64,000 nucleotides of DNA from Sarcocystis neurona (GCA_000727475.1 KL647307.1:1746005-1810004), one strand, 5' to 3'; counted from the first letter of the stretch, positions 12,942-28,200 are shown. Notes: a model not told the origin generated them from the sequence alone. Made by a program: numbers and translations.

Positions 12942-15900
12942 CTGCAGCAGAAACATGTGCGGGAAAAAGGAGAAAGACCGCAGCAGCAATCAAAAAGCGC
13001 AAGTCGCCGTCTTTGAGCAAGAAGGGAAGAAGAAGAAAAAGCACGACACGGAGACGAAGAAGAAGAAGAAATACAAGTGCACCAACACAAAGAAGAAACA
13101 CCAACGGACGGTGGTGAGACGAAAGGAGGAGGCCACTCCCGTCACAGCGGAAAGTCTTCGTGATCTTTTTTTACACACAGCCCTCTAGACATTCGAAGAA
13201 AACAGGTGACTCACAAGTGCAGCCAGCTTCCCCGGTCCTTCCACAAAAGCTGCAGAAAGCGCCCCAGGAACCCCATACAGAAACAAAGAATCGTGTAGAG
13301 ATATACGTATATATGTATAGCCAATAATCTGGCAAAAAGACGCCTCCTTACTCTGTGTGTCTACATCCATATAAATATATATGTGTGAAAAGTCCCTTGC
13401 TGCGGCACTTCGTCTTCCCCTCACGGCTGCTGGGGGCAACGGCCCCTTCTTTTTTAGAGTGTACAGACACACCAGAGCGCTTCGACTCTTCTGTCTTTCA
13501 GCTCAGGTGCACGTAGTACACCTCACTTTCGAGTCCCAGCAAAGAAAACGAGGAAACACGCGGCGCAGCTATCCGCTGAAAGATTTACAGATAAGTGACA
13601 CGAGCCTCCGTACGCAGAAGTCCAGCAGCAGCTGCCGGTCGTTTCCGTCTTCTTTCGTCTAAGGCGTTCTTTCCCAGTCAAAAATTCAGCTGCTCCCTTT
13701 TTGTGAACCAACAAACGCATGCAGGCGACGCGGGACGGCACAGCTGCACGCGCCTCTCCTTCCGACTGTCCCCGAGTCTCTCTCTCTATCTCTCTCTGTC
13801 GCAGTCGCTGCTGCTGGTCCACTGGCAAGCGTCTCAGCAGCAGCACGCAGTGGCGCGCAGTGTACGTACACCCGGAGTGCGGCGAAGTCCGCGTGACTCA
13901 CGTGTACATACACCAGAGAAACACCGACGTACATATAGAGAGAAAAAAAGAGAGGGGAGACGGGACGCAGAGCATGAAATAGGACAGCAGGGAAGACAGA
14001 GGAAGACAGAAAGTCAGAGACGAAGAGAGGTGGTTTGTCGGAAGAGGGAGAAGAGAAAAGGAGGACGAGGGAAGAATTCCTCCCCATTTCTCTCGGCAGC
14101 AGCCACCGCAAAAAACAGGGCGAGGGAAGATTGGAGAAAGACGTCCATTCACGCGCACGGGGGTCTACTGGCAGGTAGCTGTGTGCCTGTTTGCCACGGC
14201 ACTCTTCTGTACAGGAAGAAACGAAGAAAATAAGGAAACTTGTTTTCTGCTACGACGCAGGTAGAAATAGCAGGAAACTCAAAAGGGACAGAGGGAGACA
14301 GAAAGGATAAGACGGGAAAGACAGGTGAGAAAGGGAGACGAGACACGGGAGACGAGACACGGGAGACGAGACACGAGACAGAGATGAGAAAGAGGAAAGT
14401 AGGGGAACTCTGGAGGGAGAAGGATGTACGAAGAGACGCGTAGGCAGACACATTGAAGTTGGTAAATAAATTAATGGACGCGCGGAGACACGCGGACACA
14501 GAGACAGGGAGACGAGACGGCGAGACACAGGAAGACCGAGCGTGCGATACAGAGGGGAGACGCCAAGAGACGGAGCCACGAGACGGAGACGGGAAGCGGA
14601 GGAGACGGCGCGGGCGCTACCTGCTGAAAAATGGGCTTCGCGTCCCATAAAGGCAAGTGCGTGACGCAGCCAAAGAAAGTAGCCACCACGCCTTTCTTCA
14701 CGTAGAGCTGCCACATCAGTCTGCGCCAGAGAAGCTCTCCCTGGCTGACGTTACCTTCTCCTGCTGCTTCTCCTGCTGCTGCTTCCTCCTTTTTCTTCTG
14801 AGAGACTGACGCGGGCGGCGTCGCTGTCTGCTGCGATTGCTGCTGTTGCGCGGCAGCAGCACCCTCTGCGCGCTTTCCTTCTGCGGAGGAAGCAGCAGGA
14901 GCAGGAGCAGGAGCAGCAGCAGCAGTGGCGGCACGGTCCCTTCGCTTCGCCGCGCTGTGGTCCTCCCCGCCAGCCGCAGAAAAGCGAGGAACGGCGGAAG
15001 AGGAGGAAGCAGCAGCGGCCTGCTGCTTGCTGCTGTTGCTCGCTCTCGAAAAGCGTCCCCACCATCTGCGCCTCCCGTTTCTTTTCGCGTTCTTCTCGTC
15101 CCCCGGCTCTGCTGCCACGTCTTCTTCTTTCTCGTCTTTGTCTCCCAACGCCTTGGCTTCTGCTGCTTCTTTTCTTCCTCTCCCCGCTGCCACGGCTGCT
15201 GCTTCTCGGCGCGCGGTTCTCTGCGGCGCTCCTGCCCCTGCTGCGGCGCGTCCTGCTGCCGCTGCTGAGGAAGACGAAGAAGACAGCGCTGAAGAGAACG
15301 GAGAACCGCACGAGGAAGAGGAGGAAGGGGAACACGAACTGCTTGGAGCCTCGCCGTCCTCCTCCCCCCGCCTCCCTGCTGCAGCAGCACCCCTGCGGCT
15401 GCTGCTGCTGCGCTGCTGCTGTTCTTTTCCTCTGTCTCTTGCTGTCGAACTGTCGTTTCTTCTTGAGTCTTCTTTTGGCTGCCCGTCGCCATCGCCCGCT
15501 TCCCCTCGCTCGTAGCTCTGCCGTCAAACAATAGTCTCACGCACGAACACATATCCTCCTCAGCTAGCCAACCCATGCACATATACATATATATATGTAT
15601 ATATATGGGTATATAGTAACGTGTACGTGCGTCTATATATAATATATGCAGGGAAGGACAGGCTTCTCTGACGAAGGGCTGTTCAGAACTCCGTCGTAAT
15701 CTTTTCGTTCACGCGGCACGCCTGCCCACACACTCTCCTGCTGACGAAGCGTATATCTATCTCTCTCTCTCTTTCAGATACATAACATGAGACTCTATAT
15801 AGGTATATATATACACGCCTGCATGCAGATATCCTACCCAGCAATTCTCGAGGAATTAGACATAAAGACAGACGTGTCTTTCATCGTACCTACGAAGGAG

Positions 15901-16187
15901 AAGAGACGACGCATGTCTGCATGTGCGAATGGGGCTCATTCACTCCACACATGGACACACACATACCGATATATATATATATATATAAGTGTCAAAGCAG
16001 ACACTTCTATATACACAAGAAGGTAGCCTACGTGTGACCATATAGGTATATGTATATATATGTCGCTTGTACATATACACACAAGCAGATAACCTATTGT
16101 TGGCACTAAGCGCAGAAACATATATATATATATATAGGCGTGATATGTGTATAGACAAGCAAATACCCTACGTGAGACCGTGAGTGC

Positions 16188-16219
<32 letters not shown>

Positions 16220-19200
16220 ATAAGCACGTGAATCATAGGTTTGCAGACACACAAGCAGATAAGCTGTCCATGGGTATTGCTATTTGACGTCCAAACGCTG
16301 AAGCGACGCAGGCTCGTCGGAACACCCAAAGAAATATATAACGGCTGTTATGAACTTCATAAAAACTCCTACACAAACGTGTTTTTGCGTGAGGAGCAGA
16401 GGCAGCACATGCGAAGGCAGGCGGCACACACGACCCCACACACGTACGCACTTGGGCGCAGCTGCGACAGACAGAGTCCGCATGCAATACACATACATAT
16501 ATATACGAAGATGCATATCCATGTGTATGTGTGGGCGTATAAATCTACGTGAGTACACACGTATATGTCTACATATATTTCTGTAGGCAGATGTCTATGC
16601 ATGTGGAGGACGTTGCATGCGTCACTCTGTGTGGCAGAGACGCTGGTGGAGAAACGAGACAGACACACGAAGAGGCACACGAAGGGGGACCGCAGCAATA
16701 CATCTGCTTCGTTTATTTCTTCCCTTTTATGTCTCGCCCCCTCCGTGCTCTCCCCCTCCTATTCCTGCATATATATATATATATATATATGCAGGTCACA
16801 GGGATGGAGATCGGACGACGACCTCCCGTAGACAGACTCACGCTGTCACCCTGCCTTCCACGAACAAACCTTCGACAATTTGTTATACGTGTCTAACATA
16901 TAAATGGAGGGGGTGATGTAGACACCCGTGTATATATTGTGGATTGTATACGTATGTACATTTACATATATTCGTGTAGGCGGGGAAAGAAGACTTACAC
17001 ACACACACACAGACACAAACGGCGGCACATATATATATGTGTAGATCACCACACATGTATGTGTGATATGTGTGTGTATATATACGTGTGTATTTACGTA
17101 TCTTATACTTTTGTCCCCGGGGAAGGCCTCACATATACGTATGTGGGGGCACACATATATACGTATATATATAAAGAAAGAGAGAGAGCGCGTGGCACAA
17201 CTAGGAAAGGCCCACACACATATATATATGTAAAGAAATGTGTATGGTGGGATGAGGCAGTGGCAGACGCATGCCTTACTTGTATGAAAGCTTCTCTAGA
17301 GAAGCAGCAGCGACAGATGCAGCCAGGTATGCAGCAGCAGAACGGGGAGACGAGACAGCCGCAGCGCTGCAGCAGCTTGACGGGCAGCGGCTTGTGGGGA
17401 AGCATGCCAGCAGGAGCGATCAGACAAATCCTTTCGACGGTTTCCGGGTGTCTCACAGCGAATTCCGCAGCAATCACGCAGCCTGCAATGCCATAAAAAT
17501 TCATCAAAAAATCTACCAAGAAGCGTTATGCACCCATACACGCACATACATACATGGACGAACATGCATACATACATGTAGACACACACACACACACATA
17601 TATTTGTATGAACATACGCCTATACATACATACATATACACACATACATATATAGATATGTGTATACTCGTACGGTGTATACAGCATACGTGGGGGTGTA
17701 TCTACAAGTATATATACGTATATGCAAACACCAAATGAAGCGTTACTCATACATACAGATATACTTATACAGTTGTATATATAGATAATACATACAGCCT
17801 TATATATCTATGTACGTGCACATATGTATATGAGTACTTTCTATGCAGCGCTATTCATACGTATCGAGTACTTCTCTATATACATACACACGCATATATG
17901 TATACATATAGAGAGAGATAGGAGGGTGTGTATATACAGTCTTATATATATATGTTCGTAATGATGAAGACAGAGATACAGACAGAAAGGCGGAAAACGT
18001 GGACCACTGATATGTTGAGTAAAAAATTCTCTTGGCGACATACACAGACGCACACTGCATGCTGTTACATACATATACATACAGTCCGTCCTAAACATAT
18101 ATATATATATATATTCAGGACTTATACGTATACACATATGTAATACACGCATGTTTTATGTGGAAGCCGTGTAGACTTTATACGCGTCTCTATATCCGTG
18201 GAAGCCGCTTGCAATACACAAAGATACAACGGAAACGACGGGCAGCTACACAGACGCAGGAACTGCGTACGTGGCGCAGCGGACCTTCGAGCAGCAATGA
18301 CGCAGGTGCGTGCACCTCCACACACGACAAGTACGTTTTATACGTAGATACGTACACATATACACACGTCTAACACACATAATATATACACACACATTCA
18401 CACGGTTCTGCAGGTATATCTACTTTTTTTGTATACATTCGAACGTTCCTGACACATCTACAGCAGAGGAGAGCCACACATTATACGCACGCACGTACAC
18501 GTATCGACACGTACTACATACACAAGCATATACACAGGCGCTCATATACACATGTGTATCGCTGTCTATATGTCTACTTTTCGTATATATGTACATTCGA
18601 ACGTTATGAACTCAAACCCATATACAACAGGACAGCTACGTCTTACCTGTAGACACGTAGATACACACACACACACACACAGATATACATATATGTGGTT
18701 ATGCGTATGTGGAGGTGGGTATGTATAAAGTATCACTACTTTCCATGAAATAGACAGCAACAGAGAGAGAGAGCTGCTGCTGCGACATCTTTTTCTACTG
18801 TGTCCAGCAGCAGCTAAGGAAGTTTCCGCGACCCGTCAGCTGCCGCTATACGGGAAGGAGGACCTGACCACAAACTCTAACAAATATGCGCGTGTATATT
18901 CTTGCAGAGGCGTACACGGGCACGTCACTCTCTACGTACAGATGCGCAGCGCAGGTCCACACATTCGTATATAAATGTGCAGAGAGAAAGACCGGCTGCC
19001 CAGACACGAATGTGTGGAGATGCGTGCACGTGCACCAACATATATTTCTACACAGACAGCAAAAGAAGGAGCTACACACGGGACACAGACTCAGCAACGG
19101 GGGGCAGATACATATGTAACTCAGGCCCTACGCACCTACGTATATACATATACATATATGTGAAGAAGGGACACATACATATATATATGGATTTAGACTG

Positions 19201-22200
19201 GCCAAAGCACATAGCTACATACGTAAGGAAGGTGTTAGGCATCTACACATATAAGGGTGGAGAAGAGATATATATATATACATATAGAGGGAGATTCAGG
19301 CAAAGCACACAGGTATATATGTATAGCGCAGTTTGTATGCGTCTACATTTATATATATAAAAGCGTGAAGAACGAGCCAGAGTTGTTGAGAGCAGCACCT
19401 CTTGTAGTCGTGTGAGAGAAGGCAGTGCGCGCGACGTGGGGTGGCTGCTAGCTGTGACGCCGTGTGTAGTGTCTAGACAGCCTGCGCCGAGTGGACGTTG
19501 CTGCTCCAGTGTAGGTACACCGCGGTGCGCCTGTCTGACACTCGCAAATGTTCCCGCGCGCGTCCACATTTTCTCTGCGGCTGCTGTCCTCTCTCTGCTC
19601 AGCCACTTTACGCAAATACATACACATGTATACACACACACACATATATATATGGAGATGCACAGTTTCTTTAAACTCAGACACCACGTATAGACACCAC
19701 GTCCCCTATATAGATATATATGTACAGAGACATTTTCTTTAAATACATACATACGTGTACACACGTAGATGTATACGTATATGTGTACACAGACATTTTC
19801 CTAATGCGTACAGGTGTACACAAATATTTTCTGTATATACACACATATGTGTGCACACGTAGAGATGTGTGTCTACGTATGTGTGGACACAGATATTCTC
19901 TTTATATAGACACATATGTACACCCAAGTAGATGTAGTACACGTCTACATATGTAGGTACACACACCCACCTCCTTAATAGGCGTGGGCATGTATTAGAG
20001 ACGTAGGTATGTCTACATAGACGTGCACGTGTGTAGATATGTGCCGGTTTCTTTAAAGCCTGGGAAACATACGCATGCAGCCACGATGATATACATACAC
20101 ACGTGAAGAAGAGAAACTTCGACACAGAGAAAGGGGCTTCTCCTCTGCCTGCGCGGCAGTAGAGAGAGAGAAACAGCTATACGTATGTCCCATATATTCA
20201 CTATCGCAGGATCCGCCTCGCTCTGCCTCACGAACATGCATGCGGAAACATCTCTTTGTATACCCACGTAAAAACTTGTGCCTGCACATGAAAGCCCATC
20301 TATTTGTATAGATATGTGGAGAGAGACACATGTAGACACGAACATATACGTACGCGTATATGTAAATGGAGAGATCTCCAGGTGTACACACACATACACA
20401 TAAACGGCTGTAGAGAGGGACATGATACACAGAGAGAGACGCCTATCTGCAGGTTGGCAGAGGAAGGGCCTGTGCGTACCTATCTCCTGTACGTATACAT
20501 ATATATGTATATATGTACGTGTGTGCATATATATGCGTATATATGTGCGCGTACACATGTGTGTGACTCTGACCCATGGAGAAGCCTACGACGGCCATGG
20601 GCTCGTGAAGAAGACCGAGATGAGAAAGAAGTTCCTCGGCTTGTTTCACAAAGAAGTCTAAGCCGTAGCGCTTTGTAAAGAATCTGTAGCCGGGGGCTGC
20701 CGACAGCCCGTGTCCGTAAAGATCTGCAAGGGAGAAGACCGGCGGGAAGAAGAGACAAAGAGAGAAGAAAGTGGGACGGGCCCGTCCTCCACACGCGAGA
20801 GGAAAAGGAGCAGCAAGACGTGCCAGAAGACCGCGACGGGAGTGAGCAGGAAGGGATACAGAAGCAAGGAGACACAGAAAGAGAGACGGAGACGGCACGC
20901 GAGGAACGCACGGGCAGAAGGGGCAAAAGAGAGACACAGCGAAAGAGAGGCAGCGAAGGACAAGAAAGGAGACAACAGAAATCCACGACGCTGAAAAGAG
21001 AGACGGGGAGACGGGAGAGAAGTCTGCTCAGAAAAGGAAGAGGACCAAGCAGCACGCGTCACAAGAAGAGAGGCACAGAGAAAACGAGAAAGAGAGGAGA
21101 AGAGAGAGACAGGAAGAGGAGAGACAGGAAGAAGGGGGACGGGGAGAAGGGGGACGGGAAGAAGAGAGGGAGACAGGAAGAAGGGAGGCAGGAAGAGAGA
21201 GATAGACAGGAAGAGAGAGGGAGACAGGAAGAAGAGAGACAGGGAGACAAAGGGAGAGAAGGAGACGGAGACAGGGGGAGATAAACACAGATACGTATAC
21301 GTGTACATAGAGAGGAATGCGAAGAGAGGAGAGGGAGGCCGACGAAGAGAGGAACTCGAGGAGAAGGCAGAAAGCCTGAAGAGAAGGGCGAGAAGGAGAA
21401 GAAGCGGCCAGCACTAAAAGGGCAGGAGAGGCCCGCGAAAGGGGAGGAGTCGTCGTCGGTTGAAGAGAAGAGCGGAGACGGCAGAGGACAAATAGAGTGA
21501 CGCGGAAGTATACGACGAACGAAGAAGACAGAGGGAGACAAGCAGAGACGGGAAAGAAAAAGAAGCGGGAGACAAGAGAAGAAGAGACGGGAGAAGACGG
21601 AGAGGCTCACACACGGATGGCACAGCAAAGAGAGAAAACGTGATATGTTCTGCGACAGCAGCGAGACGCAGCTGCTGGTCCTCTGCGCGACGCGCACAAA
21701 CGTAGGGGGAGACACGGAGACGGCGAAGAAGCGGAGGACCCCACACACAGAGACAGAGACGCAGGGACACTTTTTTGGTGAAAAAAGAGGGAGACAGCAG
21801 GGGGGCGCAGTCCACGGCCAGGCGGGAGACGTGGCGAGGGCGGCGAGACGGGCCGTGGAGACGCGCAGAAGAAAGCAACAGACACAAATGCAGAGAAAAC
21901 GTCTACAAAGGAAGGAACGCGCGGAGAAAAACAAACGGAGAGAGAATCACACGGGTGAATATATGCAAAGAAACCGACTGCACGAAAAATATATAGAAAG
22001 GGAAGAAGTGGACAAGTTCACAGGCTCTTAGCGGGCGTTCACACACAGATATCATATATACACATATGTATAGAAAGAAGTTGAAGGATATTTCTTGTCT
22101 AAAAGGGAGACATGCACAGGAGAAGAGACAGCAAATTGGTAACGAAGAAACACGGACATGGGTGCGCAAGTTTGAGGAGTCTTCCCTCTTCAAATCACCG

Positions 22201-25200
22201 AGCAGCGCCAGACAGACAGCGCATCCGCGTCCCGAGCCCAGGACTTCTTTCCTGTATATGCATGCACGCTTTCTATATACAAATATATACCTGCATGTAC
22301 ATATATATGTGAAAATATAGAGATACATATACACGCAATTATATATATATGAATGGATGGATATACGCACACGTACATTGACGCGCAGGCACGCCCGCAA
22401 GCGTCTACTCAAAAAGATACGCAGATGCAGGTGTATACATGTATACACATGCGATGGCTCCGTACACATATATACATATATATATATATATTCTTAGGTA
22501 TAGACACCTATAGACATATGTGTATACAGACATGTATACTGGTGTACATATAAACATATGGTTATAGACACGTACAGACATGTACGTTAGATATACACAC
22601 ATATATTCTAACGTACATATATATATTTGTAGACACGTATAGACATGTATACATACGCACATAGATACAAATGCAGAGATATATACATATATGTATTTAT
22701 AGACACGCACGGGCACATATATATACACATACGTGCATACACACATACGTAGGCATATATGTGCGTATATTTGTAGACACGTATAGAGATGTATATATGC
22801 ACAAGTATATTCAAATGCAGATATACATATATGGTTATAGACACGCATGGGGACAAATATACACACACGTATATACACATGTACATATACCTACATATAT
22901 ACTTAGTTCTAGACACCTATATACACACGTCTGTGTACACGTAGTCCTGGTGACAAATACAAGGAGAGGAAAGCATCCTGCGGCATCTCTTCGAAAAGTG
23001 CCTGACTTTCACGGGAGTCTTCCACCGAGGGTGTCTCAAGCAGAAGAAGATATGCGTACACATAGAAATTCACGCAGATGCCGTGACTTCTCTCCCCCTA
23101 TACATACATATATTCATATGCCGGCATGTAGCTACTTCTCTCCCTCTAAATACATATATATATATACATGTATGTATACATGCATGTGTACAAAGGGATG
23201 CAGCAATTTCTCTCCCTCTACAAATATGCATACCTTTATATATATATATATGTAGGAATGGACCGGTCTCTCGTCCTGTAGATACATATATATGTATGTA
23301 TATATTCAAATATATACACATATATCCATATACAAGGAGATGCAGGGATTTTATCTGCTCCTGATAAAGACATATCTATAAAGTGTACCTACGTCTCTCC
23401 TTGTAGAGAAACATGTGTATATATATATATATTGCTTCCATTTTATATGTATGCATGCCTATCCCTACCTATATCTACGTGTACACACTGATTTGTATAT
23501 ATATATATAGAAGATAGACACGGCGCCGTAGGACGTGTACGCGCGTTTACACAGATTTCCTTGTCATTTGTACATCTTTTTCTCTCTCTTCTTCTATCAG
23601 TGTCTATCTCTCTCTATATATAGATGTTTGTATACTCTCTGTCTATAAGATGTTTGTATGCATACATACACGCATATAAAAAACAGGGGCGTGTATACAC
23701 ATATCAGCATATAATATGCACATATATGCTTACATATACATAAATCAGTATATGTATCACATACACATATATGCATGTATATAAGCTGTATATGCATATA
23801 TCTGTATATATATGTAATATACACATATATGCATGTATATAAGCATACATATATATATAATATATACGCATTATGTGTGAAGACTAGGGCTTTCGTAGGG
23901 TCAGGTACGTATAAATGTCTACGCGCACAGAAGAATTCTCTCCAGAAATATGTCTTCACACACAAATGAGTCCACATACGCAGAAACACGTCACACACAT
24001 ATATATATATACATATACATATAAGCACCCCACGCATATGTGCACATATATATACATATATATATATACATATATGTGTGTACATATATATATATAGAGA
24101 GAAAGACATACATATATATATATATATGCAGAGAGAGAGATACACACACACAGAGGGAAGAAGAGGCATATATAGAGATATATAATATACGTATGTGTGT
24201 ATGCCTATAGATATATATATATATATTACACATTTATATAGACATATACATATATAGAGGGAGATATAAACACATGTGTATACCTGTACATATGTACATA
24301 TATACATATATATATAAGCAGGTTATGTCCTTGATTTACCGAAGATTAGAGTACGGTAGCCGAAGCGACAGAGAACGCATTGCAGGTCCAGGAATGTTAA
24401 CTGCGTCCCGTTCAGGCCGTGAAAAGTAACCACCTGTCGCACGCAGCATCAGCAGCACGGAAAAGAGCAGCAGCAGCAGCGAAAGTTGGAGCAAGAGCAG
24501 CACGAGCTGCAGCAGCAGCAAGAGCAGGAGCGGCGGCAGCAGGCGCAGAGAGGCCGCAGCGGCAGCACAAGGCGCGACGCAGCGGGAGAGGCCGCACAGG
24601 GACAACAGCAGCAGTGACAGGCGCAAAAGAAGAAAGAACAGTAACAGGAAAAAAACAGCAGCAACGACAAAAACACCCGCAGCATACTGCCAACGAGACG
24701 TCGACGAGAAGGATCACCAGCAGCGACGGAAGCAGCACCAGCAGCGACAGGAGCAGCAGCAGCAGGGGGAGCAGGAGGTCCAAAGGCGGGGGCAGGTGGA
24801 CCTGGCCGACAAAACAGCAACGGCAGCACCGCGACCCGAAGCCAAAGAACAAGAGGCGCAGGACTGCTGCATCGGCGGGACGCGGGGGTCGCGATATCAG
24901 CTACAGCTGCAACGACGATCAAAACGCAGCGGAAACGAAGAGAGATGCCAACTGTGTCCTTGTAGATGAAGAAGCAGCAGCAGCAGTGCACACAGCAGTG
25001 TCCAGCGCTGCAGCAACAGCAGCAGTGACCACCGGTGTCGCCGCAGCAGCAGCGGCAGCAGTGACCACCAGTGCCGCAGCAGCAGCGCTAGCCACCGGTG
25101 CCCCCGTAGCAGCAGCAGGAGCCACCGGTGCCGCCGCAGCAGCAGCAGTAGCCACCGGTACTGCAGCAGCAGCAGTTGACATGGGTGCCGCAGCAGGAGA

Positions 25201-28200
25201 AGAGGCAGTCAGCATAGCGCAGCAGAAGAAAATAAAGCAGTGCATGCAGGACAAGTAGCAGATAGAAGCAGCAGAGCAGCTCTGGGCAGGTGTCAGTGCT
25301 GCTGCTGCTGCTCCTGTCGTTGTTGCTTTTCCCCTTCCTGCGTGTTCTTCGGAGTCCTGCGCGCAGGTGCTTTACAGAGAAAGCGGAAGCAGCGCTCGGG
25401 GCAGCAGCAGCAGGAGGAACGAGGGCCAGGGAGGCAGAGAAGCGGGAGACGTGAGCACAGCAGCAACAGCAGCAGCAGGTCAACAGCGGCAGGGACAGTT
25501 ATACCGACAGCAGCAGCAGGTAGTAGCAGTAGCCACAGGAAAGAAAAGGTGCATATTCGTGAAGCGAGGCGCAGGAAGGCAGCCATTCGGGCAACACCGA
25601 GCGAGCAGACAGCAGCAGTATGGTAGCAGACCCAACAGCAACACTGCAGCAGCATCCCAGGAAGAAGAATAGCAGCACTTTTCGGAGAGACCGTCCCCAC
25701 CTTCCTAGTGAAGTACCCGACGGCTTTTCTCTGCTTCACGTGTACACAAACACACATCCATACATACATATAAAGTGTAACGAATAGAGAGGAAGACGAA
25801 AAGAGAGAAGAGAGGGGAAGAGCGGGGAATTGGGAGAAAAACAGACCGAAAGGACGGGAGAGAATTGCAGGAAAAAGAAGAAGAATACGCCAGAGAGAGA
25901 GACAGTAGTGAGACAGAGAGAGAAGGTAGGAAGGTGGAACGACGTACGGAGACGGCGGAAGAGACAGAGAAAAAGGAAGAGGAAAAGACAGTGAAGGAGA
26001 CACAAAGGAAAGGGGACGACACATACTTTTCCTCGAGAGACAGTCCATTTGAAGAGGTCTTCTTAAATCTACAAAAACTACATCTCTATCCCATCTATTA
26101 CTGTAACTATCATATACATGTGTGGGGATGGACGCGGTCGCCAGCGCACACAGCCTTCTATCTTCTGAGATGACAACAGCAGAAAAAGAGGACGTGCGCG
26201 GCAGACAGGCGCTGCTGTTGCTGCTGCTTCGCACGCGCGAAAGAGCGCGGCGTCCCCAGGCATTTCCTCGTCGTAGGGGTCTGCCAGTGTGCTCCTTCAA
26301 GCCGAAGAGAGAAATCCTCTTCCGCGGAAAAGTTGCACAGAAAAAGAGAGATAAAGAGGGACAGCAGATTCAGAGAAAGGAAGCTGGCATACACACACAC
26401 GTGGGCAGCTGTCCCGCAGTTCAGAAAAACAGAGGGCAGCAGCAAAAGTAGACACATACACGTGTGAGTGCCGCAGCCTGAAAAAGCGGAGAGCAGCACC
26501 AGAAGTAGACACATACATGTGTGAGTGCCGCAGCCTAAAAAGGCGGAGAGCAGCAGCACACATATACACGTCTGCAGGTGCTGACTCTTGGACCATCGCC
26601 GCTATCTCATATTCAAAAGCAGGTCACCTTACCAGCTGTCCACCAGCTGTTACCAGCTGTCAACATGCATGCGCTCATACCGATACATATGTCTCCTCTA
26701 CACGTCTGCAAAGATATACATATACATATATATATACATACACCTACGTCTGTCTGCCTCGATATACATATATATATATATATATGCGTTACAAATGTCT
26801 ACGCAGATATACATATATATACATATATAGTCTGTGTGTATGTCTATACAAAGGTATATACATATATGTATGCATCTCTCTCCATGTCTCTCTCTGCGTG
26901 CCCAGATATATATAATACCTGTGTACAAAGATATACATATATACGTATATACATATATATATATATATAAATACTCCTCCGTATATCTGTGTCTGGGTGC
27001 GTGTGTAGAGAAATATATATACACATACATATGCGTCCCTCTCTCCATATCTATGTGTGTGTGCCCATATATATACATGTACATATATGTATTACGTGTC
27101 TACAAAAATATACATCTGTGTGCGTGTCTATAGAAAGATATATACATATGTAGATATATATATTTACATCTCTAGGTCTGTATGCTCAGGTATACATATA
27201 TATATACATGTCTACAAAGGTACACATATTTATTTATGTATTTCTCCGCATTTCCATGTGTGTGTGCGTGTCTATACAAATATATATACATATATATATA
27301 CATGTATATGTATATACGCGTCTCTTTCTGCATCTCTCTCTGTCTATCTCTGTGCGTATCCACACACACCCACACACAAGCACATATCTGTTTATATTTA
27401 CGTTTGTCTACTATACCTGTATAGATAGATACGAATGCCTGGACACGTGTACAAAGTATTATATATACACATGTCTTCTCTGCGTGTCTCGGTGTCTGTG
27501 TGCGTGTCTCGAGGTGTACATACACCCCAGCACCAGACGCCCGTGCGCGCGTCGGCGTGCGTCTGCATGCGTGTGCCTGCGTGCTACACACAAAAATACA
27601 CCCATACGTGGACACACCGGGAAAAGAGGAGAACAGGAGGGGCAAAGAGAGAAGGGAGAAAACGGCGCGAGAGAAAGTGAAGAAAAGCAGCTGCGGAGGA
27701 GAGGTGGCTGCCGCCTACCAGAGGATCCGCCGGCGAGCCCTGCAGGTCGTAGTTGATGACGCCGTGCTTCCCGTTAAATGCGCAGTGATATCTGAAAGGA
27801 CTGCTGATTCCATATTGCTGCAGCCACTTGGGGACCGGGTAATCTGCGTTGCAGTCCCGCCCGCTGTCCCGCTCTAACACGGCGGCAAGACGCGCTGCTG
27901 CTGCTGTTTTCTCCTCCTCGCTGCGTAGGACTTCGGCTGCTGCTCGTCCTCCCGTTGCTGCTGCTCTTGCCGGTGATGCTGCTCTTGCCGGTGATGCTGC
28001 TCTTGCCGGTGGTGCTGCTCCTGCAGGTGCTGCTGCTCCTGCTGCTGCTGCTCTTCCGGGTGCTGCTGTCGCTGCTGGTGCTGCCGTCCCTGCTGGTGCT
28101 GCTGTTCCTGCCGGTGCTGCTGTTCCTGCCGGTGCTGCCTCGCTGCGTCTTCCTGCAGTCCCTGCTTCCCCCGTGTTGCTGCTGGTGCCGCGTTTCCTCG

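Noticed and set aside
20658..21934. Minus-strand Ser/Leu/Phe frames up to 291 codons
   Set aside because: They are an artefact of a polypurine tract; the real exon 3 uses a different frame starting after the tract.
24419..25258. 279-codon plus frame, Ala/Arg/Thr-rich
   Set aside because: It overlaps hydrolase exon 2 on the other strand for its first codons and otherwise consists of CAG repeats with no conserved segment.
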